NCBI GenBank assembly: GCA_025358125.1
Contig: JANYKS010000033.1
Location: forward strand, 60,690-124,689
Source of the DNA: Actinomycetes bacterium
GTDB lineage: Bacteria; Actinomycetota; Acidimicrobiia; Acidimicrobiales; Ilumatobacteraceae
DNA: 64,000 nt
Direction of reading: 5' to 3'
This document shows positions 25,198 to 35,566 of this stretch, in pieces (positions within the stretch are counted from its first letter, which is position 1; each line of letters begins with the position of its first letter). Position numbers and translations under genes: made by a program. The notes under the pieces are model-generated. The model saw only the letters and a list, made by a program, of their open reading frames with translations. It made no database searches and was not told where the DNA came from.

Positions 25198-26757
25198 ATG
25201 ATGGGCATCATGAACCAGCGCTGGTACCTCGCCATCGACCTCGGCACGGGCGGGACCAAAGTTGGCGCCGTCGGAGAAGACGGGCGTGTCCTCGGTGCTG
25301 CGTTCTCCTCGGTCGACACCGACCTCACCAATGACGGGGGTGCGGAGCAGGACACCGAGCAGTGGTGGACCGGTGCGGTCGGAGCGATACGCGAAGTCGT
25401 CGCAGCACTCGACGAGCCCGGCGGATGTGCCGGAATCGGGATCACCGGACAGTGGGGTTCCACTGTCGCCGTCGGCAGCGACGGCATCGCGCTTGCGCCG
25501 TGCGTGCTCTGGTCGGATCACCGCGGCGGGCAATGGTCGAAGAAGATCACCGGCGGAAGGGTCAGCGTGTCGGGCTACGCGCCGGCCAAGATCGTGCAAT
25601 GGCTGCGCCTCGCCGGTGGCGCTCCGAATCCGAACGGCGCCGACCCGACCGGACATGCGCAGTTCCTGCAGCACGAACGCCAAGACGCGTATCGGCGCGC
25701 CGCGGCGCTCGTCGAGCCGGTCGATTTCATCGGGCTCCGCCTGACCGGACGGATCGCGGCAACACCCGCTTCGATGATCGCGTCATGGCTCACCGACAAC
25801 CGTCCCGGCGCGGCGGTCGCGTACAACGCCACGCTGGTCGAACTCGCCTGCCGAGACCGGGCCAAACTGCCCGACCTGATCGCCACCGGCTCGGTACTCG
25901 CCACGCTGCTGCCAGACGTTGCCGCCGAGTTGGGTCTGCCGGTTTCCACACCCGTCGTATGCGGCGTGCCCGATCTCCACACCGCGGCCATCGGCGCTGG
26001 GGCGGTCGCCGACTTCGCCGGACACATCGCTATCTCGACGACCGCGTGGGTCTCCGCGCCGGTGTCGTTCAAGAAGACCGACATCACCCATCAGATCGCG
26101 TCGATCCCAGGCCTGCGCGCAGGCTCATACCTCATCGCCAACAACCACGAGACGGGCGGAGCCGCACTGCGCTGGCTGCGCGATGCCGTGCTCACCGGTG
26201 GTGGCTACGACACGCTCACAGCTGAAGCCGGCACCGCTGCGCCGGGCAGTGGCGGGGTCATCTTCTGCCCGTGGCTCAACGGTGAGCGGTCGCCGGTGTC
26301 GGACGAGAACCTCCGCGCCAGCTTCCTCAACGTCTCGATCGCGACGACCCGCGCGGATCTGATCCGGGCCGTGCTCGAAGGCGTGGCCTACAACGCACGA
26401 TGGCTGTTGGAGGCCACCGAGAAGTTCGCGGGACGGCCACTCGACGGACTGCGGCTGCTCGGCGGCGGGGCAACATCGGACCTGTGGTGCCAGATCCACG
26501 CCGACGTCATCGGCCGCCCGATCGATCAAGTCGCCGATCCCATCAATGTCAACGTACGCGGCGCGGCATGGTTCGCCGCGCTCCATCTCGGGCATCTGAC
26601 ACTCGACGAGATCGCTGCTCGGGTGCCGACGGCGCGCGTGTTCGAACCGACGAAGAGCACGGCGACGACGTTCGCCAGGTCGTACTCCGAGTTCGTTCGA
26701 CTGGCAAAGGCCCAGCGTCGGATGTACAGGCGCCTGAACGCACGGAGAGCACGCTGA
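25198..26757 (+). CDS. FGGY-family carbohydrate kinase
   Basis: This is a sugar kinase of the xylulokinase/glycerol-kinase superfamily, about 519 residues. It opens with YLAIDLGTGGTKVG, the phosphate-1 motif. ATP-site segments include GITGQWGS and the C-terminal FGGY domain signature around RLLGGGATSDLWCQIHADVIG. The substrate is not determined. Three in-frame ATGs lie at 25198, 25201 and 25210; the last is directly before the conserved region and may be the real start. A phosphodiester glycosidase-like gene follows 16 bases later, so the pair may share a transcript. Confidence 0.84.
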   Translation: MMGIMNQRWYLAIDLGTGGTKVGAVGEDGRVLGAAFSSVDTDLTNDGGAEQDTEQWWTGAVGAIREVVAALDEPGGCAGIGITGQWGSTVAVGSDGIALAPCVLWSDHRGGQWSKKITGGRVSVSGYAPAKIVQWLRLAGGAPNPNGADPTGHAQFLQHERQDAYRRAAALVEPVDFIGLRLTGRIAATPASMIASWLTDNRPGAAVAYNATLVELACRDRAKLPDLIATGSVLATLLPDVAAELGLPVSTPVVCGVPDLHTAAIGAGAVADFAGHIAISTTAWVSAPVSFKKTDITHQIASIPGLRAGSYLIANNHETGGAALRWLRDAVLTGGGYDTLTAEAGTAAPGSGGVIFCPWLNGERSPVSDENLRASFLNVSIATTRADLIRAVLEGVAYNARWLLEATEKFAGRPLDGLRLLGGGATSDLWCQIHADVIGRPIDQVADPINVNVRGAAWFAALHLGHLTLDEIAARVPTARVFEPTKSTATTFARSYSEFVRLAKAQRRMYRRLNARRAR

Positions 26758-26773
26758 CCACTACCGTTGGCAC

Positions 26774-28123
26774 GTGGTCATCTGGAGCCGCGATCAACGC
26801 CGCATTCAACGCATCAAGCGTCGTTCGCAACCCCGCTCAGCGGCCCACCGCCGATTGCGAATCGGCGGCGATGTCGTCAAATTCGTCGGTGCGATCGTCG
26901 TCGTGTGGAACCTGATCTCCTTCGCCAGCTACGTGTCGACGGAAAACGGCGACACGGTGTCGCAGCGGATGGCCACGTGGGGCCGCGATCATCACCTTGC
27001 CAGCACGATCGACTGGCTTGAGGTGCACGTCTACAACGATCCCCCGTCCAAGGAGCCGGCCAAGGCCCTTGCGCTCAACTCGCCGACGCTGGAGCCCGTC
27101 GTGACGACCGTGACGACGACGATCCCCCCGGGCGCCACCGTGATCGAGCAACCGGACACCGCCGCGACGGCCTCGACGATCCCGCCTTCGGTTGCGTCGG
27201 CCGCGGCCGGACCCACTACGGGCGCGCCCACCACGGCCGCGCCCGTTACGGATACGGTGCCACCGCCGGCGGCTCCCGCCGCGTTGGCGCCGGTGTTCAC
27301 GCCACCGCTGGCCGGCGAAGGCCAGTGGGCTCCGATCGCAAGGGCGGGCGGGGTCGACACGATGTGGGCCACCAGCATCCGCCCCCTTCCCGCGGCAGGA
27401 GGCGTCGTGGCATCGATGGTCGTCATCGATCAGACCCATGTGCGCGCCGGGCTGTTCAACGGCGGCGAGGAACCGGGCGGCACGTGGAAGCGTGGCAACC
27501 GCGTTCCGAAGGATCTCCAGCCGGCGCTGCTCGCTGCGTTCAACGGAGGCTTCCGGTTCGAGCACACCAAGGGCGGCTACAAGACAGAAGGCGTCGAGCT
27601 GATGCCGCTCCGTACGGGTGGCGCCACCCTCGCGGTCGGCACGGATGGACGGGTAAGGGTCGGCCAACTCGGTCGCGATCTTTTCGACGACGGCTCGTGG
27701 ATCAGCCTCCGCCAGAACCTGATCCTGATCGTCGACAACAGCCAGTCGCAGGTGCAACGTGGCATCGATCAAGGTGTCTGGTGGGGAGCCGACTACGGGA
27801 GGGAGGTCTACGTACCCCGATCGGCCGCATGCGAGATGGCCGACGGTCGGCTCGCCTACGCGCTCGTCGGCAAGGTCAACGCCGAACAACTCGCCGAGTC
27901 GCTGATCAACATCGGCTGTGTCAAGGCGATCCAACTCGACATCAACGGCACGTGGCCGGTGTTCTTCACATTCGGGCCGGACAGTGGCGGCAACCTCATC
28001 GGTCGGTTCGTCGACACGCGGATGGGCGGCAACCCGTATCGGTATCTGAATGGCTCGACGAAGGAGTTCTTCGCGTTCTTCGACTCATCGTTGGTCGCCC
28101 CCGCAAGTGTGCTCGACGGCTGA
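26774..28123 (+). CDS. Membrane-anchored phosphodiester glycosidase (NAGPA domain) protein
   Basis: This 449-residue protein has an Arg-rich cytoplasmic N-terminus, one hydrophobic signal-anchor (about residues 34-55: VVKFVGAIVVVWNLISFA), and a long Thr/Pro/Ala-rich linker (about 100-175). The C-terminal domain resembles the N-acetylglucosamine-1-phosphodiester alpha-N-acetylglucosaminidase family, with AAFNGGFRFEHTKGGYKTEG and DINGTWPVFF. The domain would face outward and act on sugar phosphodiesters, perhaps wall teichoic-type polymers. The start is GTG 26774. Only the general family is supported. Confidence 0.78.
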   Translation: MVIWSRDQRRIQRIKRRSQPRSAAHRRLRIGGDVVKFVGAIVVVWNLISFASYVSTENGDTVSQRMATWGRDHHLASTIDWLEVHVYNDPPSKEPAKALALNSPTLEPVVTTVTTTIPPGATVIEQPDTAATASTIPPSVASAAAGPTTGAPTTAAPVTDTVPPPAAPAALAPVFTPPLAGEGQWAPIARAGGVDTMWATSIRPLPAAGGVVASMVVIDQTHVRAGLFNGGEEPGGTWKRGNRVPKDLQPALLAAFNGGFRFEHTKGGYKTEGVELMPLRTGGATLAVGTDGRVRVGQLGRDLFDDGSWISLRQNLILIVDNSQSQVQRGIDQGVWWGADYGREVYVPRSAACEMADGRLAYALVGKVNAEQLAESLINIGCVKAIQLDINGTWPVFFTFGPDSGGNLIGRFVDTRMGGNPYRYLNGSTKEFFAFFDSSLVAPASVLDG

Positions 28124-28135
28124 AGCTCGACGGCG

Positions 28136-28160
28136 AGTATCTGACGTTGCGTCAGATACT
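28136..28160. promoter_or_regulatory. 25-bp perfect inverted repeat, likely TetR-type operator
   Basis: Arms AGTATCTGACG and CGTCAGATACT (11 bp, no mismatch) surround a TTG spacer. The right arm ends in GATACT, a -10-like hexamer eight bases before the P450 ATG at 28169, so transcription may be leaderless and the operator would cover the -10 box. It lacks a T-tract and is AT-richer than its surroundings, so I do not read it as a terminator for the upstream gene. Confidence 0.65.
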
Positions 28161-28168
28161 GTTCGGCG

Positions 28169-29353
28169 ATGAGCATCAGGGTGATCGATCTGCTTGACGG
28201 CGAGTTTTACGTCAACGACCCGTACACGACCTACGCGTGGATGCGCGAGAACGATCCGGCGCATTGGGACTCGATCAATGAACTGTGGGGCATCTCCCGC
28301 TACGACGACATCGTCGAGATCGAGCGCCGCAAGGACGTTTTCATCAACAGCGATCAGACCAAGGGCGGCTACCGGCCGAACCTCCCGGCCGATCCGGCGA
28401 TCATCGGGCTCGACGACCCGTTCCACGCCCAGCGACGGGCACTTGTCGCGCGCCGGTTCACACCGAGGGCAGTCGCCGACAAGGAGGCCGAGATCCGCTC
28501 GGTCGTCAGCGGCCTGCTCGATGCCGCCCTTGCCAAGCGCGACGTCGAGGTGATCGAGGACCTGGCGTCTCCCCTGCCGGCGCTGATGATCGGGCGCCTG
28601 CTCGGCTTCGATGACAAGGATTGGCCCAACCTGCGCGACTGGTCCGAACGAACGATCGCGCTCGGTGGCGGTCCTCGCTACTTCAACCAGGACGGTATCG
28701 ACGCTGCGATCGAATTCGCCGTCTCGGCATCCGAGCTGTACGAGCGCAAGAAGACCTGCCCGATGGACGATCTGATGACGATGTACACGACGGCCGAGAT
28801 CCCCGGCCACCCATTCGGCGCGAACGAGGCCGTCTCCGATGCCCTGCTGCTGCTCGATGGTGGCGCCGAGACCACGCGAACCGTCATCGCCAGGACGCTG
28901 CTCCTGCTCGATGCCCATCCCGAGCAGTGGGAACTGCTGAAGGATGGCGCCGACCTCACGGTCGCGGTCGAGGAATTCATCCGCTACGTGACGCCGATTC
29001 ATAACATGTGCCGTGTCGCGAACGCGGACTACGACCTCCACGGCACAACCATCCCGGCCGGGAATCAGGTGCTGTTGATGTACAGCTCGGCGAACCGAGA
29101 TCCGTCCCATTTCGCCGAACCAGAATCGTTCGATGTGACCCGCTCGCAGAATCACCACGTCGCGTTCGGCTTCGGCACCCACTTCTGTCTCGGCGCTGCG
29201 CTCGCGCGGCTGGAGATCCGCACCTTCTTCGAGGAGTTCGTCCACCGGGTCGAGTCGTTCAGCGTCGTTGCCGACTCGGTCGTCGAAATGCCGAACGCGT
29301 TCGTGTACGGCATCAAGTCGGCTCACCTCCAACTCGTCGCAGCCGTGTCGTGA
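28169..29353 (+). CDS. Cytochrome P450 monooxygenase
   Basis: This is a soluble bacterial P450 of 394 residues that hydroxylates a hydrophobic substrate using electrons from a separate ferredoxin. The I-helix oxygen-activation motif is GGAETTR, near residue 230. The K-helix ExxR is in VEEFIRYV, and the heme loop FGFGTHFCLGAALAR, near residue 330, contains the cysteine ligand. The sequence resembles CYP125/142-type steroid or lipid P450s, without proof of substrate. It is preceded by a 25-bp palindrome and followed with overlap by a zinc alcohol dehydrogenase, which could oxidise the alcohol it makes. Confidence 0.92.
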   Translation: MSIRVIDLLDGEFYVNDPYTTYAWMRENDPAHWDSINELWGISRYDDIVEIERRKDVFINSDQTKGGYRPNLPADPAIIGLDDPFHAQRRALVARRFTPRAVADKEAEIRSVVSGLLDAALAKRDVEVIEDLASPLPALMIGRLLGFDDKDWPNLRDWSERTIALGGGPRYFNQDGIDAAIEFAVSASELYERKKTCPMDDLMTMYTTAEIPGHPFGANEAVSDALLLLDGGAETTRTVIARTLLLLDAHPEQWELLKDGADLTVAVEEFIRYVTPIHNMCRVANADYDLHGTTIPAGNQVLLMYSSANRDPSHFAEPESFDVTRSQNHHVAFGFGTHFCLGAALARLEIRTFFEEFVHRVESFSVVADSVVEMPNAFVYGIKSAHLQLVAAVS

Positions 29354-30438
29354 CCATCGGCGCCACCGATCGGGCGGCTCCCCGAGGCGCCACGATGCTC
29401 GCCTACCGCCTCCTCGACTGGCAGCAGCCACCGCAGTTGGTCGAGGTCGATATCCCGACGGCAGGCTCGGGTCAGGTGCTCGTGGAGGTTGCCGGGAACG
29501 GTCTTTGCCACAGCGATCTGACGATGATGCAGATGCCGGCTTCGGTCGGCGAGATGATCGGATGGCGGATGCCGTTCACGCTCGGCCACGAGATCGGCGG
29601 GCGGATCGCCGCGATCGGGCCCGACGTGACTGGTTTCGACGTCGGCCAGGCCGTAGCGCTCGTATCGCCGAGTTCGTGCGGCGTGTGCAAACTATGCGTG
29701 CGCGGACTCGACAGCGCCTGCCCGCATGGGCTCGCCGGTCGGGGCTACGGCCGCGATGGAGGCCTGGCCCAGTTCGTGGTCGCGCGTGCTCCCCGCGATG
29801 TCGTGCCGATCGGAGCCCTCGATCCTCGCGTCGCCGCCCCGCTCACGGATGCCGGCGCCACGTCGTATCACGGCGTGCGTAAGGTGCTTCACAAGCTGAC
29901 ACCCGGTTCGACCGCCGTGGTCATCGGCGCCGGCGGGTTGGGCTCGTTCGCGGTGCAACTGCTGCGTGCGCTCAGCCCGGCGACGGTCATCGCGGTCGAC
30001 AACAATCCCGACCGGCTGAACTACGTCACCGAACTCGGCGCGCACCATGCGGTCGTCGGCGTCGATGGCGCGACCGCGGCCGAGTTGAAGCGTGTCACGA
30101 ACGGCGAGGGCGCGACGGTGGTCCTCGACTTCGTCGGCATCGACCTCACCATCGCGGTCGGTGTCGGCGCGGTGCAGCCGTACGGCACCTACGGGGTGAT
30201 CGGCTCGAACGGCGGCACGTTCACGAGGCCCTGGTATGGCGGCCTGCCCCGCGACGGCGAGATCATCCACTTCCAGGGCTCGAGCGTCGCCGATGCCCAC
30301 GACGTCGTCCGCTTGGCCGAGCAGGGCCTCATCCGCAGCGACGCCGACCTCTTCCCCCTCGACCGTGTGGGCGACGCGTACGACGCCCTCCACCTCGGCA
30401 CGCTCCGTGGCCGCGCCGTGGTCACCCCCAACGACTGA
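29350..30438 (+). CDS. Zinc-dependent alcohol dehydrogenase (MDR family)
   Basis: This is a medium-chain NAD(P)-dependent dehydrogenase of about 362 residues. The catalytic zinc site is in GLCHSDLT and GHEIGG, and the nucleotide motif is VIGAGGLGSFAVQ, followed by acidic VDNN, which favours NAD. The structural zinc lobe has only a partial cysteine set (SSCGVCKLCVRGLDSACPHG), which is still four cysteines. The GTG start overlaps the P450 stop as GTGA; ATG 29395, with GAGG eight bases before it, is an alternative and may be the real start. It is likely to act on the product of the P450. Confidence 0.88.
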   Translation: MTIGATDRAAPRGATMLAYRLLDWQQPPQLVEVDIPTAGSGQVLVEVAGNGLCHSDLTMMQMPASVGEMIGWRMPFTLGHEIGGRIAAIGPDVTGFDVGQAVALVSPSSCGVCKLCVRGLDSACPHGLAGRGYGRDGGLAQFVVARAPRDVVPIGALDPRVAAPLTDAGATSYHGVRKVLHKLTPGSTAVVIGAGGLGSFAVQLLRALSPATVIAVDNNPDRLNYVTELGAHHAVVGVDGATAAELKRVTNGEGATVVLDFVGIDLTIAVGVGAVQPYGTYGVIGSNGGTFTRPWYGGLPRDGEIIHFQGSSVADAHDVVRLAEQGLIRSDADLFPLDRVGDAYDALHLGTLRGRAVVTPND

Positions 30439-30505
30439 TCCACCTTCGACCGCTGCTCCGCGACGACGTCACAAACCCGGATCGGCGATCAGAGTGGCCA
30501 TCGCC

Positions 30506-32523
30506 TCACTGCGAAGCTTCGGTGTCCGCGCCGCCACCGCCAACGACGACCAGGACGGCTCCGGTTTCGACCTGCGTGCCGACCGAGACGAGCACCTCGG
30601 TGCCGACGCCGTCGAGCGGAGTACGGATCGCGTGTTCCATCTTCATCGCCTCCAGTGCGACCAGGGCCTGACCCGCTGTGACCTGATCGCCGACCGCGAC
30701 GTGCACGGCGACCACCGTCCCCGGCATCGTCGATACAAGAGACCCGGCCGGCACGTGGGCCTCCGGCAGCGGGAACCGCTCGATCTGGATCAGGTCCGAT
30801 GAACCACTCGCGCTGTCGGCGTACAAATGACGGCCGACCCGATGAATTCTCACCCGGTGGCGCTGGCCGAGCAGTTCGAATTCGACGTCGCCAGGTTGGG
30901 CGTCGATCACCCGAACATCAACGGCCGACCCTGCGTCGACGGCCGCGGCGACACCGGCTCGCGAGCGGTGCACGGCCACGGTGATCCGTTGATCGCGATG
31001 GTGGAAATCTGTCGTCGTGACGCTGCCACCGATGTTGCGCCAGCCGCGCGGAAGGCCGGCCGGTTGCGGCGAGGGGCTGTGCGTTTGCGGTGTGAGCGCA
31101 GCCGCGACGGCGTGGATCTGATGGGTCGCGGCCGTGGAGGCGGCGAGGCCCAACACGCGGTGGTCGTTGCGATCGAAGAACGCCGTGTCGGTTCGTCCAG
31201 CCGCGAACTCGGGATGGCGCAACGTGTTGACGAGCAGGTCTCGGTTGGTGATCACGCCGTGGATCTCCGCCCGGCTGAGCGCGTCGGCGAGCAGGTTTGC
31301 AGCCTCGGCGCGCAACGGCGCCCACGCGATCACCTTGGCGAGCATCGCGTCGTAGAACGTACTGACGACCGATCCGTCGTCGTGCCGCTGTCGACGCGCA
31401 CGCCGGTGGTCTGCGGCACAGCAAGCCGGTACAGCGGGCCGCTCGTCGGGACGAAACCGGCGACGACATCCTCCGCGTAGAGACGGGCCTCGATCGCACA
31501 CCCGATGACTGTGGCGTTCACGGCGGCGTCGGGCAGCCTGGAACCTTGCGCAACCTCGATCTGCAGCCGGACGAGATCGAGACCGGTGATCATCTCCGTG
31601 ACCGGGTGCTCGACCTGGAGCCGGGTGTTGACCTCGAGCAAGAAGAACGCGCCCTCGGTGTCCATCACGAACTCGACCGTCCCCGCCCCGACGTAGCCGA
31701 GAGACGCACCCGCAGCTCGAGCAGCAGCGCAGAGCGACTCGCGCTGGGTCGGCGTGACGACCGGCGATGGCGCTTCCTCGATGATCTTCTGGTGACGGCG
31801 TTGGATCGAACACTCGCGCTCGAACAGCGAGATGACGGTGCCGTGATGATCACCGAAGATCTGCACCTCGATGTGCCGCGGCGCCTCGAGGTACTTCTCG
31901 AGCAAGACCGTGCCGTCGCCGAACGCCGCAGCGGCTTCGCGCTGGGCCTCTGCAACGGCGCCGACGAGCTCGTCGACGTCGCGCACGTTCCGCATCCCGC
32001 GGCCACCTCCGCCGAACGAGGCCTTGACAAGCACCGGATAGGAGATGGCGTCGGCGCCGGCACGAAGCTCGCCATCAGTCGTTGCCGGGCCGACGGTGAA
32101 CCCGGGCAGAACCGGCACACCGGCGTCGCTCATCAACAGCTTGGCCCCGATCTTTGACCCCATCAATTCGATCGCGTGCGGCGACGGACCGATGAAGGTG
32201 ATGTTCGCATCGGCGCAGGCTCGGGCGAACGCAGCATTTTCGGACAGAAACCCGTAACCGGGATGGATCGCGTCGGCGCCGGTGGCCCGAGCCGCGGCGA
32301 TGATCAGATCGCCGCGGAGGTACGTGTCGGCAGGTGACGAGCCGACGAGGCGCACAGCCTGGTCTGCCTCTCGCATGTGCGCCGCACCGTCGTCGGCGTC
32401 GCTGAAAACGGCGACCGTGGCGATGCCCATTTCGCGGGCCGTGCGCATCACCCGTCGCGCGATCTCGCCACGGTTGGCAATCAGGATCTTGCGGATCGCC
32501 CGATCAGGCGCAGGAGTGGTCAT
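30506..32523 (-). pseudogene. Acyl-CoA carboxylase biotin carboxylase/carrier subunit, frameshifted
   Basis: The intended product loads CO2 onto biotin for acetyl-, propionyl- or another acyl-CoA carboxylase. The first frame (from ATG 32523) gives an intact biotin carboxylase: ANRGEIARRV at the start, GFLSENAAFA, the ATP-grasp loop KASFGGGGRGMR and the catalytic EVNTRLQVEHPV. The frame breaks near 31371-31386, in an ACG-repeat. Reading one base back restores SGTT-DGSVVSTFYDAM exactly, and the second frame runs to the C-terminal biotinyl domain EAMKMEHAIRT. So one base is missing. It may be a genuine lesion or a sequence error. It starts three bases after the carboxyltransferase stop. Confidence 0.83.
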
Positions 32524-32526
32524 CGG

Positions 32527-34126
32527 CTACATCCGGAACACGCCGAAGCCACGGCGGCCCTCGACCACGTTGGAATGCACTGCCGACAGCGCAATACCCA
32601 ACACGGTGCGGGTGTCGCGCGGATCGATGATGCCGTCGTCGTACACCCTGCCGCTGTTGAAGAACGCGTGCGATTCGCGTTCGATCTGTTGCTCCACCTT
32701 CGAACGCTGCGCGGCATCGGCCTCCTCGTCGAACGGCGCGCCCGTGGACGCCGCGGCCTGGCGGGCGACGATCGACATCACGCCCGCCAACTGCTGCGGG
32801 CCCATGACGGCCATCTTCGAGTTCGGCCATGCGAAGAGAAACCGCGGCCCGAACGCCCGCCCGCACATGCCGTAGTTGCCGGCCCCGTACGACGCACCCA
32901 TCACGATCGTGATGTGCGGCACCGCGCTGTTGGTGACGGCGTTGATCATCTTCGCGCCGTCCTTGACCATTCCGGCCTGCTCGTACTCCTTGCCGACCAT
33001 GTATCCGGTGGTGTTCTGGAGGAAGATCAGCGGGGTGTCCGTCTGATTGGCGAGGAGGATGAACTCGGTCGCCTTCTTGGCCTCGTCCATGAACAGCACG
33101 CCCTGCGCGTTGGCGAGAATGCCGACGGGGTAGCCGTGCACCGAAGCCCAACCGGTGACGAGGCTCGTGCCGTACTGGGCCTTGTATTCGTTGAACTCGC
33201 TGCCATCGACGACGCGGGCGATGACCGCGCGCGGATCGAACGGAACGCGCAGGTCGGGCGAGGCGATGCCGAGCAACTCGTCCGCGTCGAACAGCGGCTC
33301 GACCGGATCGGCCAACGGCTGCGGGCCGAGCTTGCGCCAGTTCAGGTTCGAGACGATCTCGCGCCCGATGCGGATGCAGTCGTGTTCATCGACGGCGAAG
33401 TAGTCGCCGACGCCGGATACGCGGTTGTGCATCGCCGCGCCGCCGAGCTCTTCGTCGTCGCTCTCCTCGCCCGTCGCCATCTTCACGAGCGGGGGGCCGT
33501 CCAGGAACACCTTCGCCTGTTGATCGACGAGCACCGCGTAGTCGCTCATCCCCGGCACGTACGCGCCGCCCGCGGTCGAGTTGCCGAAGACGAGCGCGAT
33601 CGTCGGAATGGCCATCGCCGAGAGCTCGGTGATGTCGTGGAAGATCTGACCAGCCGGCACGAACAGGTCGGCCTGGGTCGCCAGATCGGCGCCGCCGGAT
33701 TCCACCAGGCTCACCAGCGGCAGTCGGTTGATACGGCAGATCGCGAGCGCGCGCGCAGATGCTTGCGCAGCGTGTACGGATTCATCGTGCCGCCCTTGAC
33801 CGTCGGGTCGTTGGCGATCACGACGCACTCGACACCGCTGATCACCGCGAGACCGGTGACCATGCCAGCCCCGACCTGGAACTGGGTGCCCCATCCGGCG
33901 AGTGGTGAGAGTTCGAGGAATGCCGAGTCGGAATCGGTCAACAGCTCGATCCGCTCGCGAGCGAGAATTTTGCCGCGTGCCCGGTGGCGGGCGTTGTACT
34001 TTCCCCACCGCCGGCAAGCGCCATCGCGACCTGAGCGTCGTGGTGACGCAGCAGTGTGGACAGCCCGGCGCGGTTGGCGATGTAGGTCTGTGCCTTCGTA
34101 TCGATCTGCGAACGCAATCGCGCCAC
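32527..34126 (-). pseudogene. Acyl-CoA carboxylase carboxyltransferase (beta) subunit, two frameshifts
   Basis: The intended product transfers carboxyl from biotin to an acyl-CoA. The gene starts at GTG 34126 (GGGAGGGG ribosome-binding site five bases upstream) and reads [21 protein letters not shown] break at about 33999-34006, in a GGGGAAA run, moves the frame to [20 protein letters not shown] second break at about 33746-33756, in a GC dinucleotide run, moves it to [20 protein letters not shown]. From there the frame is intact to the end, including [12 protein letters not shown] and the C-terminal [13 protein letters not shown] and [17 protein letters not shown] oxyanion-hole segments. The subfamily looks closest to propionyl/geranyl/methylcrotonyl-type carboxyltransferases. 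Both breaks lie in simple-sequence tracts. Confidence 0.83.
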
Positions 34127-34183
34127 TCAACCCCTCCCTTCGCGACCGACTGTAGTTGTAGGCGTGCTGATACCGTCGGTCCC

Positions 34184-35398
34184 ATGCCGTCGGCCTTTCT
34201 GCACCCTTTTGCCCCACCGAGTCGTGAATCGTTCATCCGCATCGTGCGCGGCGAGGGCGCGCTGCTATGGGACGCGGACGGCAACGAGTTGATCGATGGG
34301 ATGGCGAGCCTGTGGTACTGCGCGATCGGCCATGGCCGCAAGGAGATGGCCGACACCGTCGCCGCTCAGATGGCCACGCTCGAGACATATTCCTGCTTCG
34401 ATCCGTTCACCAATGGCCCCGCCGACGATCTCGCCGCGAAGCTGATCACCCTGAGCCCGATGGCCGGCTCACGAGTTTTCTTCTGCGACAGCGGCAGCGA
34501 GTCCGTCGACACCGCGATGAAGCTGTCCAGGCTCGCACACGTCCAGGCCGGGCACCCCGAGCGGACCGTGATCATCAGCCGCACACGCGGCTACCACGGC
34601 ACGAACTACGGGGGCACCAGCGCGCAGGGAATCGCGCCGAACAAGGCCGGCTACGGCCCGCTCGTACCCGATGTCGTCCAGGTGGCCAGCGACGACATCG
34701 AAGCGCTGGCAACGCTGATGAAGGAGCGCAGCGCCGAGATGGCGGCGGTCATCACCGAGCCGGTGCAGGGCGCCGGCGGGGTGTTCCCACCGACCGACAA
34801 CTACCTCGAGGGCCTGCGCAAGCTGTGCGATCAGCATGGCGCACACCTGATCTTCGACGAGGTCATCACCGGCTTCGGGCGTCTCGGCGCATGGTTCGCG
34901 GCCGAGCATTACGGCGTGATCCCCGACTTCATGACGTTTGCCAAGGCTGTCACGTCCGGTTATCAACCGCTCGGCGGCGTGTTCGTCGGCCGGGCGCCGC
35001 TCGCCGCGCTCGAGTCCGACCCGGGTTTCTTCCTGCGTCACGGCTACACCTACAGCGGCCACGCCAGCGTGTGCGCCGCGGGTCTCAAGAACCTCGAGAT
35101 CATGGAACGCGAGGACCTCGTCGCCCGGGCAAAGCATGTCGGCGAGTTGCTCGGATCCGGCCTCCGCGCGCTCGCCGCAGACGGCACCATCGACCACGCT
35201 CGCGGCGACGGCGCCGTCTGGGCTGCCGGGCTGCGGCCCGATCAGAACGCGACGACGATCCGTGATGCGATGTTGCGCAGCGGCGGCATCGTGCGCGCGC
35301 TCAACGTCGACACGCTCACTTTCTGCCCGCCGCTCGTGATCACCGACGAGCAGATGGCCCGCCTGCTCGACATTCTCGCGAACGCCGCCACGCAATAA
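34184..35398 (+). CDS. Class III aminotransferase
   Basis: This is a PLP-dependent omega-aminotransferase of 404 residues. It has the phosphate-binding [17 protein letters not shown] segment, YHGTNYGGT, the cofactor-binding aspartate in [14 protein letters not shown], and the lysine in [15 protein letters not shown]. Relatives transfer amino groups from beta-alanine, taurine, GABA or diamines to pyruvate or 2-oxoglutarate. ATG 34184 fits the family start; the frame is open to 33902 inside the divergent carboxylase gene. It converges on a tetR gene, with a large palindrome between the stops. Confidence 0.9.
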   Translation: MPSAFLHPFAPPSRESFIRIVRGEGALLWDADGNELIDGMASLWYCAIGHGRKEMADTVAAQMATLETYSCFDPFTNGPADDLAAKLITLSPMAGSRVFFCDSGSESVDTAMKLSRLAHVQAGHPERTVIISRTRGYHGTNYGGTSAQGIAPNKAGYGPLVPDVVQVASDDIEALATLMKERSAEMAAVITEPVQGAGGVFPPTDNYLEGLRKLCDQHGAHLIFDEVITGFGRLGAWFAAEHYGVIPDFMTFAKAVTSGYQPLGGVFVGRAPLAALESDPGFFLRHGYTYSGHASVCAAGLKNLEIMEREDLVARAKHVGELLGSGLRALAADGTIDHARGDGAVWAAGLRPDQNATTIRDAMLRSGGIVRALNVDTLTFCPPLVITDEQMARLLDILANAATQ

Positions 35399-35436
35399 CA
35401 CGTCAAGTCGGGGCGGCTCACGCCGATACAACTGTC

Positions 35437-35526
35437 GTGGAAAGTCGTCTCCTGCCCGGATTGATGTTCGTCGCCTTCTCGCTCATTGCGATGGTTGCGC
35501 TCGTGATGACCGCCAGCCCGCGCTGA
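35437..35526 (+). CDS. Possible small membrane peptide, 29 residues
   Basis: This short frame starts at GTG 35437 (or ATG 35464) and encodes a charged/neutral start followed by a hydrophobic stretch of about 17 residues (LMFVAFSLIAMVALVMT), enough for one membrane span, then SPR and stop. It lies 38 bases after the aminotransferase stop. No clear ribosome-binding site was seen. It resembles the small single-span proteins often missed in annotation, but could be chance. Confidence 0.3.
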   Translation: MESRLLPGLMFVAFSLIAMVALVMTASPR

Positions 35527-35566
35527 CCATCCCCGGTACCGAAAATCTCCGTCGATGTCGATTTGC

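Noticed and set aside
28136..28160. Rho-independent terminator after the phosphodiester glycosidase gene
   Set aside because: The stem is perfect, but no T-run follows, it is AT-rich for a terminator, and it abuts the P450 start; an operator fits better.
31371..31386. Programmed -1 frameshift in the biotin carboxylase gene
   Set aside because: All three breaks in this operon could be read by a -1 shift, but none has a standard X-XXY-YYZ slippery heptamer or an obvious downstream stimulator; a lesion or sequence error is simpler.
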